This document shows, one piece after another, positions 32,167 to 39,152 of a stretch of DNA of 64,000 nt. The notes under the pieces are model-generated. The model was not told the DNA's origin. It ran no database searches and saw nothing but the letters and a program-made list of their open reading frames with translations. Every line of letters starts with the position of its first letter. Position 1 is the first letter of the stretch. A program made the position numbers and the translations under genes. Location of the stretch: assembly GCA_964537395.1 (NCBI GenBank), contig CAZIBN010000006.1:5380-69379 (forward strand). Reading direction: 5' to 3'. Source of the stretch: GWA2-66-18 sp964537395. Lineage in GTDB: Bacteria > Elusimicrobiota > Elusimicrobia > UBA1565 > UBA9628.

Positions 32167-35100
32167 ATGATCAAACACCGGTGCACCTCGAACCTTAAGC
32201 GCGCGATCGTTCTCGCCGCTTCCTTGCTCCCGCTTCGCGCCGCGGCGCAGTCGGTTCAGGTTTTCATCAACACCGCCTACGTGGCGCCCCAGATCGTGTC
32301 CGGCAACCCCATCAACTGCACGGTCAACGGCTCGGGCCCGTTCCTGTTCCTGTGCCCGCTTCAGTCCATCGGCGCGCCTCACGGCCCGCTGGACGGCGAC
32401 ATCTCCAATGAGCCGCACATCGAGTTCGAATCGAACGGCACCGCGCGTTGCAACGTGTCTCCGCCGACCGCCGCCGCGAACACGCTTGGCGTGCCGTTGC
32501 TGACGGGAACGGTCGGCCACAATTACTGCAACGACCGGGTTTTCATGTGCACGCAGATCGGCGTCGCCAACAGCGCCGGCGGCGCCGTCGCCCTCGACGA
32601 GATCAGCTTCGAGCTGTTCAAGTTCCAGGACGGCTCGAACCCGCTCGATCCGGCCTCGACCCCGCCCCTGCGCACCTTCTTCATCGACGCTCCCGGCTCC
32701 GCCGGCGGCGGCGGCCCGGACACCGTTCCGAGCGACGGCATCAACGGCGCCTGCGTGATGTGGGACGGCTCGGCCAACGTCCAGGGCGAGTTCGGCAAAA
32801 CCAACGGCCAGTACGGCTTTCGCGTCTCGGTCAAGACCAACCAGGTCGGCGCCAGCGGCAACATCTCGATCACGGCGACCCGCGCCTATCCGTCGGGCGC
32901 GGCGCTCGACAGCGCCGGCTCCCCGGTGTCCCAGAAGCCGATCGCCGTCGATGTGACGAACGTCCACGTCGTCCGCTCCTCACCCACAGTCGTGGGCCAG
33001 ATCACCGGCGTCGCGGCCCAGCCTTATAACTTCACGTACCGTCTGTCGAAGGACGCGACGATGTACATCTCGATCAACGACGCGCTGCCTCCCTTCGCCC
33101 AGTTGCGCACCGTGGTTCCCGGCCTGCCCAAGGTCGGCGAAGGCACGCCTCAGGGAACCTTGCTCAACGGCGATTCCTGGGACGGGCGCGACAACAACGG
33201 CAATATCATGGCGGCCGGCAACTATCTCGCGGTTTTCCAGGCCGTCAGCGTCGACCAATTCACGAAGTACACCGGCGTCGGCGTCGACAACTTCGGCGAC
33301 ATCTCCCTGGCGACCACCCGCCAGGTCGCTATCGACCCGCTGCAGATAACCGACATCCGCGTTCAGCCCCTGACGGGGGGCTCGACCTCTCTGGCCGTGA
33401 TGTCCTACCTGCTGACCGAGGCGGCCACGGTCTATATCAATATCTACCCGCCCGGCACGCAGTTCTGCCCGGGCATCGGCACCACTATCAACGACGTTCC
33501 GAACGTGCTCGGGGATGTCGTCGGCCTGGGCGATCCGGTCAAGAATTTCGGCGCGAAGATCGGCGACTGCGCGACCGGCGTCCTGGTGCCTCCGATCAAG
33601 TCGATCACTGAGATCAAGACGCTGCGATCCCAGGTCATCAGCTTTTGGGACGGCCGCGACACCGCGGGGAACCTCGTCGAAGACGGCGACTATGTCTTCC
33701 TGATCTACGCCGCCCTTCCTTCCCAGCGCGGGGCTCCGTACCGGGCCAACAACTTCGACCGCCGCGTGTGGACCACGATCGCCAAGATCGGCTTCCTCCC
33801 GGTCCTGCGCGGGCTCGTGGGCATCACCCAGATCTCCCCGACCTCCACCGTGGTCGGCTCGAGCCCCGCGGTCGCCGGCATCAACCCGTTCACGTTCCGT
33901 TATACGCTGACCCGTGACGCGATCGTGTCGATGAAGATATTCAATGCGAGCGGCAATACCCTGATCAAGACGATCGTCAATCAGGAAACCCGGCCCGGCG
34001 CCTTCTCGAACGCCGAGGTCTGGGCCGACGGCACGGATGACGCCGGCAATATCGTTTCCTCGGGCACCTATCTCGTCCAGCTCACGGCCATCGATCCCGC
34101 GCAGCCGAGCAAGGTGTCCACGACGACCGCGATGTTCCCGGTCGACCTGTTCCGGATCACCGATGTCGCGGTCACGCCGCTGCTGTCCGGAGCATCGGAC
34201 AACGTCGTCCTTAACTATCAGCTCACGCAGCCGATGTTCGTCGCCTGGAACATCTATCCCCCGGGCTCGGTCATCAAGGGCTCCGCCAGCAGCTGGCCTC
34301 CTTGCCCGGCGCAGTCCCCGCCGGCCGCATGTACGACTGGCGTCGCGGACACGGTGAGGGTGGAAACGGCCGGGCTTCAGGCTCAGCCCATCGTGACCTT
34401 CCGCGGCCTGCGCCCCGGACGCCTTAAGATCTCGGAGTTCTGGGACGGACGCGACGTCAACGGCCTGTTCGTTCCGGATGGGAACTATATCTTCACGCTC
34501 ACGGCCCAGTCCACGACCACGCCCAAGTATTTCGCGACGGACAAGGTGTTCGGCAACATCACCGTGGCCCGCGGCTCGATCATCTTCACGCAGTTCAACG
34601 TGCTTCCCGATTCACCGGAGCTCTTCAACTCGAGCAACACGATCACCCTGCATCCGTTCACGATCAATTACGCGCTGACCCGGCAGTCCTCGGTGACGGT
34701 CCAGATCCTTAATACGAGCATCCCGTCGCAGGTCATCCGCACCATCGTCGCCGGCGCCGTGCGTCCCGCTGGCCTGCTCCAGACCGACGTCTGGGACGGC
34801 CGCAACGACACGGGCAACTTCCCGCCGTCCGGCTTCTACCTGGTGCGGGCCGTGGCCGAAGATGTGGCCTCGGTTTTGTCCTCCGGAGCTACGGCGCAGC
34901 TGACCATCGCCTTCGATCCGCTGCGCATCTACGACCTCGCGATCACGCCTTTGCGCCTCGACTCCGGACCGGCCGTGCTCTCCTATCAGGTGTCGGAGAC
35001 CATGAAGGTCGCGATCAAGATATACAAGTCAGGCACGGCCTTCGACCTCGCCGGCAACCCCACCCCGCCCGAGGCCCAGTCGCTGATCAAGCGCATCGTC

Positions 35101-35637
35101 GGCGTGCGCCCGGCCCGTACGCAGATCAACGATGCCTGGGACGGCACAGACTTCAAGTTCTCGCTTCTTAAAGACGGGTCCTATAAGTTCAAGATCGTGG
35201 GCTCGACCGACATGGCCGCGATCGATGACAACACCGGCAATATCCTCAACCCCGGAGCGCTTTCGCTCGACCGGCTGATCGACGAGATCCCGCTGGTGCG
35301 CAACGCGTCGGTGTCGCCGGCTGAGGACTTCACGAACAATACCTTCAACTATCCGAACCCGGTCACGGGCGATTCGACGACGTTCCAGATACATGCGCCC
35401 TTCCGTGCGATCGTGAAGATGAAGCTGCATACGATGTCCGGTGAGATCGTGCTCGAGAAGAATTTCGGCGAGGTCCCGCCCGCCTTCCAGGCCGGGCCCG
35501 TGACCTACGTCTGGACCAAGATCAATCAGTCCGGGAACAAGGTCGCTCGCGGCCTCTATTTTGCGGTGATACGGGTCGAAGAGACGGAGGGAGGCAGGAA
35601 TATCCTCCAGATGGTCAAAAAGGTGCTGATCCAGTGA
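32167..35637 (+). CDS. Giant exported protein with repeated FlgD Ig-like domains
   Basis: A 1,156-residue protein with a signal peptide (ending PLRAAAQ). After a Cys-containing N-terminal domain (about 30-270) come at least five Ig-like repeats. Each ends in a variant of 'W-DGRD-x-x-GN-hhxxGxYhhxhxA' (for example SWDGRDNNGNIMAAGNY, FWDGRDTAGNLVEDGDY, FWDGRDVNGLFVPDGNY, VWDGRNDTGNFPPSGFY), the FlgD-Ig/CHU-type signature. The C-terminal 100 residues ('NNTFNYPNPVTGDSTTFQIH...', then 'GLYFAVIRVEE...KKVLIQ') resemble the type-A C-terminal sorting-domain style of type IX secretion cargo. The stop overlaps the PorV-like gene, suggesting co-export. Surface or adhesin role inferred. Confidence 0.8.
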   Translation: MIKHRCTSNLKRAIVLAASLLPLRAAAQSVQVFINTAYVAPQIVSGNPINCTVNGSGPFLFLCPLQSIGAPHGPLDGDISNEPHIEFESNGTARCNVSPPTAAANTLGVPLLTGTVGHNYCNDRVFMCTQIGVANSAGGAVALDEISFELFKFQDGSNPLDPASTPPLRTFFIDAPGSAGGGGPDTVPSDGINGACVMWDGSANVQGEFGKTNGQYGFRVSVKTNQVGASGNISITATRAYPSGAALDSAGSPVSQKPIAVDVTNVHVVRSSPTVVGQITGVAAQPYNFTYRLSKDATMYISINDALPPFAQLRTVVPGLPKVGEGTPQGTLLNGDSWDGRDNNGNIMAAGNYLAVFQAVSVDQFTKYTGVGVDNFGDISLATTRQVAIDPLQITDIRVQPLTGGSTSLAVMSYLLTEAATVYINIYPPGTQFCPGIGTTINDVPNVLGDVVGLGDPVKNFGAKIGDCATGVLVPPIKSITEIKTLRSQVISFWDGRDTAGNLVEDGDYVFLIYAALPSQRGAPYRANNFDRRVWTTIAKIGFLPVLRGLVGITQISPTSTVVGSSPAVAGINPFTFRYTLTRDAIVSMKIFNASGNTLIKTIVNQETRPGAFSNAEVWADGTDDAGNIVSSGTYLVQLTAIDPAQPSKVSTTTAMFPVDLFRITDVAVTPLLSGASDNVVLNYQLTQPMFVAWNIYPPGSVIKGSASSWPPCPAQSPPAACTTGVADTVRVETAGLQAQPIVTFRGLRPGRLKISEFWDGRDVNGLFVPDGNYIFTLTAQSTTTPKYFATDKVFGNITVARGSIIFTQFNVLPDSPELFNSSNTITLHPFTINYALTRQSSVTVQILNTSIPSQVIRTIVAGAVRPAGLLQTDVWDGRNDTGNFPPSGFYLVRAVAEDVASVLSSGATAQLTIAFDPLRIYDLAITPLRLDSGPAVLSYQVSETMKVAIKIYKSGTAFDLAGNPTPPEAQSLIKRIVGVRPARTQINDAWDGTDFKFSLLKDGSYKFKIVGSTDMAAIDDNTGNILNPGALSLDRLIDEIPLVRNASVSPAEDFTNNTFNYPNPVTGDSTTFQIHAPFRAIVKMKLHTMSGEIVLEKNFGEVPPAFQAGPVTYVWTKINQSGNKVARGLYFAVIRVEETEGGRNILQMVKKVLIQ

Positions 35638-36605
35638 TTACACGCCACGCTATCGCGCTTTTTACCCTGATCTTGCTGGCGGCGGCTTCCGCGCGCGCCG
35701 CCGACTCGAACGTCGGAACCAGCGGCGCCAATTTCCTTAAGATCGGACAGGGCTCGGCCCGCGCGATGGCTTTGGGCGGCGCGTATGTGGCGATCGCCGA
35801 GGGCTCCGACGCGATAGCCTGGAATCCGGCCGGGCTCGCCGTGACCCAGCAGCGCGAATTGGGCTTCTCCTATCTGCGCTACATCCAGGGCGTGGACTCG
35901 CCGCTGTATCTTGCCTACGCGCACCCGATGGGTCGGACCTCCTGGGGAGCGAACCTCTCCTACATCAACGTCGACGGCTTCGACGTCCGAGATGCCAACG
36001 GCGTGCCGCAGCCCGGCACCGAGGTCGGCGTGCGCGACGGCATGATGTCGATCGGCATCGCCCGTTCCTTTTGGTACGAGAAGCTGTTCCTCGGGAGCTC
36101 CCTGCGCGTCGTGCACGAGGACATCGCAGGATCGATCAAGGACACCGTCGTCGGCGACGCCGGAGTGATCCTGAAGCCGAACCCGACTCTGTCTCTCGGA
36201 TTCGCGCTGCAGAATTTCGGCGCGGGCACCAGCAACGTCGCGCGGATCACCCGCGCCGGCGCCGGCGTGCGGCTTGGCGATTTCGTGACCGTGGGCCTCG
36301 AGCTCAGCAAGGCCTCGGACAGTGGCGCGCGCGTCGGACTGGGCGGCGAGTTCCAGCTTCCCGAGGAGTACCTCGATGTCGGCCAGCTGTCCTTCCGCCT
36401 CGGCTACCGCAACAGCGACAACCTCGGGCAGAGCACCGACGAGACCCTGAAGTCCCTGCGCATGGACCGCGCGAGCAACCTTTCCTTCGGCTTCGGCATG
36501 TACACCTCCCAGGCCTTCGGCTACGGCGTCTCCTTGGACTATGCCTTCGTTCCTATGGGCGCGCTCGGCACGGTCGATCAGATCTCGGTCAAGATGAAGT
36601 TTTAA
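35634..36605 (+). CDS. PorV/PorQ family outer-membrane protein
   Basis: A 323-residue protein with a signal peptide (ending AASARAADS) and the diagnostic opening 'GTSGANFLKIGQGSARAMALGGAYVAIAEGSDAIAWNPAGLA'. Repeated amphipathic strands and the terminal 'QISVKMKF' indicate an outer-membrane beta-barrel. In Bacteroidota, PorV shuttles type IX cargo to the attachment complex. Here it is translated directly after an Ig-like protein with a CTD-like end (GTG overlaps that TGA), which makes a cargo-handling role plausible. No other type IX components are in the window. Confidence 0.85.
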   Translation: MITRHAIALFTLILLAAASARAADSNVGTSGANFLKIGQGSARAMALGGAYVAIAEGSDAIAWNPAGLAVTQQRELGFSYLRYIQGVDSPLYLAYAHPMGRTSWGANLSYINVDGFDVRDANGVPQPGTEVGVRDGMMSIGIARSFWYEKLFLGSSLRVVHEDIAGSIKDTVVGDAGVILKPNPTLSLGFALQNFGAGTSNVARITRAGAGVRLGDFVTVGLELSKASDSGARVGLGGEFQLPEEYLDVGQLSFRLGYRNSDNLGQSTDETLKSLRMDRASNLSFGFGMYTSQAFGYGVSLDYAFVPMGALGTVDQISVKMKF

Positions 36606-36627
36606 CGGTTTTTTAATGGCCAACGTA

Positions 36628-36656
36628 TTGACACGCTATAGGTCGGGTGTTACACT
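36628..36656 (+). promoter_or_regulatory. Strong promoter TTGACA-N17-TACACT of the Tad/Flp pilus locus
   Basis: TTGACA (36628-36633) and TACACT (36651-36656) are exactly 17 nt apart. The ATG of the first pilin-like gene is 8 nt after the -10 box. This is the best -35/-10 pair in the window and fits high expression of pilin genes. Confidence 0.8.
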
Positions 36657-36664
36657 GAGAAAGG

Positions 36665-36847
36665 ATGAAGACTCGATCTTTACGTCGGATCGTAAGAGGA
36701 AGGAATGGCCAAACGGCCATAGAGTACCTGCTCACGACGGTGGCCTTGGTCACGGTCTTCGCGGGGATGTACGGGTTCCTTCAGGGGCAGCTGAAGAAGC
36801 TGTTCACGATCGCAGGCGTGAAGATCTTGTCCACGTATCCAAAATAG
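36665..36847 (+). CDS. Flp pilin-like protein 1
   Basis: A 60-residue protein. A basic leader (MKTRSLRRIVRGRNGQ) is followed by TAIEYLLTTVALVTVFAGMYGFL, a hydrophobic helix opening with the G-(Q/T)-x-x-E-Y pattern of class IVb (Flp) prepilins; prepilin peptidase would cut after the Gly before Q/T. The Glu at +5 and adjacent Tyr of Flp pilins are present. The gene starts 8 nt after the promoter -10 and is followed closely by a second pilin. Its C-terminus is short, so it may be a minor pilin or the major subunit. Confidence 0.75.
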   Translation: MKTRSLRRIVRGRNGQTAIEYLLTTVALVTVFAGMYGFLQGQLKKLFTIAGVKILSTYPK

Positions 36848-36870
36848 CGTTCCTGGAAAGGGAGAAATAC

Positions 36871-37089
36871 ATGCTCATGAAACTGTCTCAGGTGGGGTCG
36901 TGGCTCAAGGCGAAGACTGCGAATCGCAAGGGCCAGAACACGGTCGAGTATCTCTTGATGCTCACGGTCGTCGTCGGCGTCGTGCTCGTTTCGGGCGCGA
37001 TGCTCAAGAAGTTCATGCCGACGCTGTTCAATAACATCCAGCAGATGATCACTGGCGCCGCCGGTCAGATGGGCAGCGGCGGCAACTAG
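36871..37089 (+). CDS. flp: Flp-type class IVb pilin 2
   Basis: A 72-residue prepilin. The leader ends 'TANRKGQNTVEYLLMLTVVVGVVLVSGAMLKKF', with the canonical G/QNTVEY cleavage and recognition site and one helix. The tail is rich in Gly, Met and Gln. A Shine-Dalgarno site (GGGAGA) precedes ATG 36871. Right after the stop is a perfect 10-bp GC hairpin, which would stabilise this message or attenuate read-through into the assembly genes. Probably the main pilin of the Tad apparatus. Confidence 0.85.
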   Translation: MLMKLSQVGSWLKAKTANRKGQNTVEYLLMLTVVVGVVLVSGAMLKKFMPTLFNNIQQMITGAAGQMGSGGN

Positions 37090-37105
37090 AAGTCGCCCGG
37101 TTCGT

Positions 37106-37129
37106 CCCGGGCCCCGCAAGGGGCCCGGG
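37106..37129 (+). terminator. Hairpin with GCAA tetraloop after the pilins
   Basis: CCCGGGCCCC (37106-37115), loop GCAA and GGGGCCCGGG (37120-37129) form a perfect 10-bp stem. No T-run follows and the tadE ribosome site begins just after it, so it is more likely an attenuator or mRNA-stabilising hairpin than a full terminator. Confidence 0.7.
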
Positions 37130-37152
37130 GCGGGACGGGAAGGGAGGGAGAT

Positions 37153-37587
37153 GTGAAAAGGGGCGGGAAATCCGGGCAGGTCGTCGTCGAGATGTTGCTG
37201 ATCTTGCCCATTTTCTTGACGATCATCTTCACCATCATGGAGATCGGATACGTTTCGTTCCAGCTGATCCTTCTTAATCACGCGACGTACGAAGTAGCTC
37301 GTATCGGCGGCATGACGACGACGGCGCCTCCGGGACATGCATGCGGCAAGCTCGGCGAAATCATGAAAACCATCATCGCGTCGGCGACGGTCTCCTGCGG
37401 AAAGGAAAAGACGTTGACGGACCCGCAGTCGCAGCAAGACAATTTCGATCTCATCATCACCGGAAGCAACAATATCAAGCTCGTGTTCCCGATCAGCAGC
37501 GTGATCCTCGCCAAGCCGAAAGGCACCGGCATGCGGCTGCTTCAAGCGGTCGTTCGGATGCCGATCGAGTCGCCCTTAAAGAAATAG
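37153..37587 (+). CDS. tadE: TadE-like pseudopilin
   Basis: A 144-residue minor pilin. 'KSGQVVVEMLLILPIFLTIIFTIMEIGY' is the TadE/TadF motif: short basic leader, G/QxxxE, then a helix with conserved Pro. The next stretch 'LNHATYEVARIGG' matches the family's 'A..AAR.A.....'. The GTG start has a strong GGGAGGGAG ribosome site. It belongs to the pilus operon between the pilins and cpaB. Confidence 0.82.
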   Translation: MKRGGKSGQVVVEMLLILPIFLTIIFTIMEIGYVSFQLILLNHATYEVARIGGMTTTAPPGHACGKLGEIMKTIIASATVSCGKEKTLTDPQSQQDNFDLIITGSNNIKLVFPISSVILAKPKGTGMRLLQAVVRMPIESPLKK

Positions 37588-37600
37588 GAAACGAAACATC

Positions 37601-38356
37601 ATGGAAAAGAAAGGCGTGCTGGTCCCGATGCTCCTCGCGATGGGCGCCGCCGTGTTCTATTTGATGGTGCTCAGCAGCAAGGAGAGCGCCCTTCGCGGCG
37701 CCTACGAGACGGCCAAGGTCCTTTCCGCCCGCGTCGACATCCCCGAGCGCACGGTCCTTAAGGAGGACATGGTCGAGGTCCTCGAGGTCCCGCGCAAATT
37801 CATGCAGCAGGACTCCTTTGAGATCAAGACGCAGGGTGATATGAAGCTCATCGTCAATCTCGTGACGCGCAACCGCGTGCCGAAGGGCAACCAGCTGACG
37901 CAGTCGTCCCTGATATCGCTCTCCCCGGAATCCGGCCTGAGCGTCAAGATCCCGCCCGGCTATCGCGGCGCCATCCTGCCGATCGACCAGGAGATGAAGA
38001 TCCTGATCAAGCCCGGCGACCGCGTGGACGTGCTGGTGACCTTCGATGCCCTGATGAACGACGGCAGAAAAGAGAAGGTCACGGCCACCATCCTGCAGAA
38101 CGTGCTCGTCATCGCGGTCGGCACCAACCTCGGGCAGGGCATGAACGCCCGCCAGTTCAAGAACCTGGGGGACAAGGAGGACAAGACGGCCGCGTTCTCC
38201 GAGAAGGCCTCCGTCAGTCTCGCTCTCAATCCGAACGAAGCGCAGTATCTGGCCCTGGCAATCAAGCAGGGAGACACGACGGTGATCATGCGCGGGCTCG
38301 GCGATGCCGAGATGCATCCTATGGAGATGGCCAGCTTCCGCAAGCTGTTCCGTTAG
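37601..38356 (+). CDS. cpaB: Flp pilus assembly protein CpaB/RcpC
   Basis: A 251-residue protein with one N-terminal helix ('VLVPMLLAMGAAVFYLMVLSS') and a periplasmic SAF domain ('VLSARVDIPERTVLKEDMVEVLEVPRKF'). It is followed by the RcpC/CpaB domain ('AILPIDQEMKILIKPGDRVDVLVTFD', 'ASVSLALNPNEAQYLALAIKQG'). CpaB links the inner-membrane platform with the secretin. It lies between tadE and the secretin in the usual Tad order. Confidence 0.9.
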   Translation: MEKKGVLVPMLLAMGAAVFYLMVLSSKESALRGAYETAKVLSARVDIPERTVLKEDMVEVLEVPRKFMQQDSFEIKTQGDMKLIVNLVTRNRVPKGNQLTQSSLISLSPESGLSVKIPPGYRGAILPIDQEMKILIKPGDRVDVLVTFDALMNDGRKEKVTATILQNVLVIAVGTNLGQGMNARQFKNLGDKEDKTAAFSEKASVSLALNPNEAQYLALAIKQGDTTVIMRGLGDAEMHPMEMASFRKLFR

Positions 38357-38363
38357 AAATCAG

Positions 38364-38392
38364 TTAGAAACAATTTTGGCGTATCCTAGACT
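38364..38392 (+). promoter_or_regulatory. Internal promoter before the secretin gene
   Basis: TTAGAA (38364-38369), 17 nt, TAGACT (38387-38392), then 7 nt to the ATG at 38400. It suggests the secretin-ATPase-platform genes can be transcribed separately from the pilins. Confidence 0.5.
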
Positions 38393-38399
38393 CGACAAC

Positions 38400-39143
38400 A
38401 TGAATCGACAACTGTGGACGGCGATGGCCCTCGTTTGCGCGCTTGCAGCGACTGCTTCGGCTCAGCCCGAGGATTCACTGATCGCCGTATCCGCGGACAT
38501 CGTCGAGATCTCAGGCTCCGTGCAGCGCGACATCGGTTTTTCGTGGACTCCGTTCGCGGCCGGCATCGGCTTCGCCGAGAAGACGATCCCGGGAATCTAT
38601 CGGCTCGGCGACTTCGCCCGTCAGACGCAGCTCCAGACCCAGCTCAAAATGCTCGAAACCGAAGGCAAGGCGCAGCTCCTCTCGAACCCGAAGGTGGTGG
38701 TTCAGGCCCAGTCTCAGGCCAACTTCGTGGTGGGCGGCGAGATCCCCTACCCCTCGGCCAACGGCAACGGCACCGTGACCGCGGATTTCAAGAAGTTCGG
38801 CGTGATCCTGAACATCGTCCCGGTCATCAACCCCAATAAAAAAGACACGATCCGAGCTGAGCTGCAGCTCGAGGTGTCCAACGTCGACTTCTCCAAGCCC
38901 GTGCAGGTCGGAAACACGACCGTGCCCTCGATCGTCACGCGCCAGATCCAGACGGCCGTCGAGATCAAGAGCGGTGAGACCCTCGTCATCGGCGGCCTGA
39001 AGTCCAGCACCAAGAACGTGGCTAAGACCAAGGTGCCGTTCATCGGCAGCATCCCGATCCTAGGCCTGCTCTTCACGACGACGACGGTCATCGAGGAGCA
39101 GAAGTCGCTCTTCCTCTTCATAACCATGGAGATCGTGAAATGA
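38400..39143 (+). CDS. Minimal secretin (CpaC/RcpA/GspD family)
   Basis: A 247-residue outer-membrane secretin made of a signal peptide (ending TASAQ), a short N-terminal segment and the secretin core. Diagnostic stretches are 'LKMLETEGKAQLLSNPKVVVQ', 'NFVVGGEIPYP', 'GVILNIVPVI' and 'SGETLVIGGL...TKVPFIGSIPILGLLF'. Typical CpaC/RcpA proteins are about 450-500 residues and carry N0/BON-like periplasmic domains; these are missing. The ATG at 38400 is chosen because it gives a proper signal peptide and lies 7 nt after a -10 box. It would form the outer-membrane channel of the pilus. Confidence 0.88.
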   Translation: MNRQLWTAMALVCALAATASAQPEDSLIAVSADIVEISGSVQRDIGFSWTPFAAGIGFAEKTIPGIYRLGDFARQTQLQTQLKMLETEGKAQLLSNPKVVVQAQSQANFVVGGEIPYPSANGNGTVTADFKKFGVILNIVPVINPNKKDTIRAELQLEVSNVDFSKPVQVGNTTVPSIVTRQIQTAVEIKSGETLVIGGLKSSTKNVAKTKVPFIGSIPILGLLFTTTTVIEEQKSLFLFITMEIVK

Positions 39144-39152
39144 GCGTGGACC

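Noticed and set aside
36616..36870. Longer second pilin starting at 36616
   Set aside because: That frame crosses the promoter and reads the first pilin gene out of frame; a ribosome site and prepilin leader support ATG 36871.
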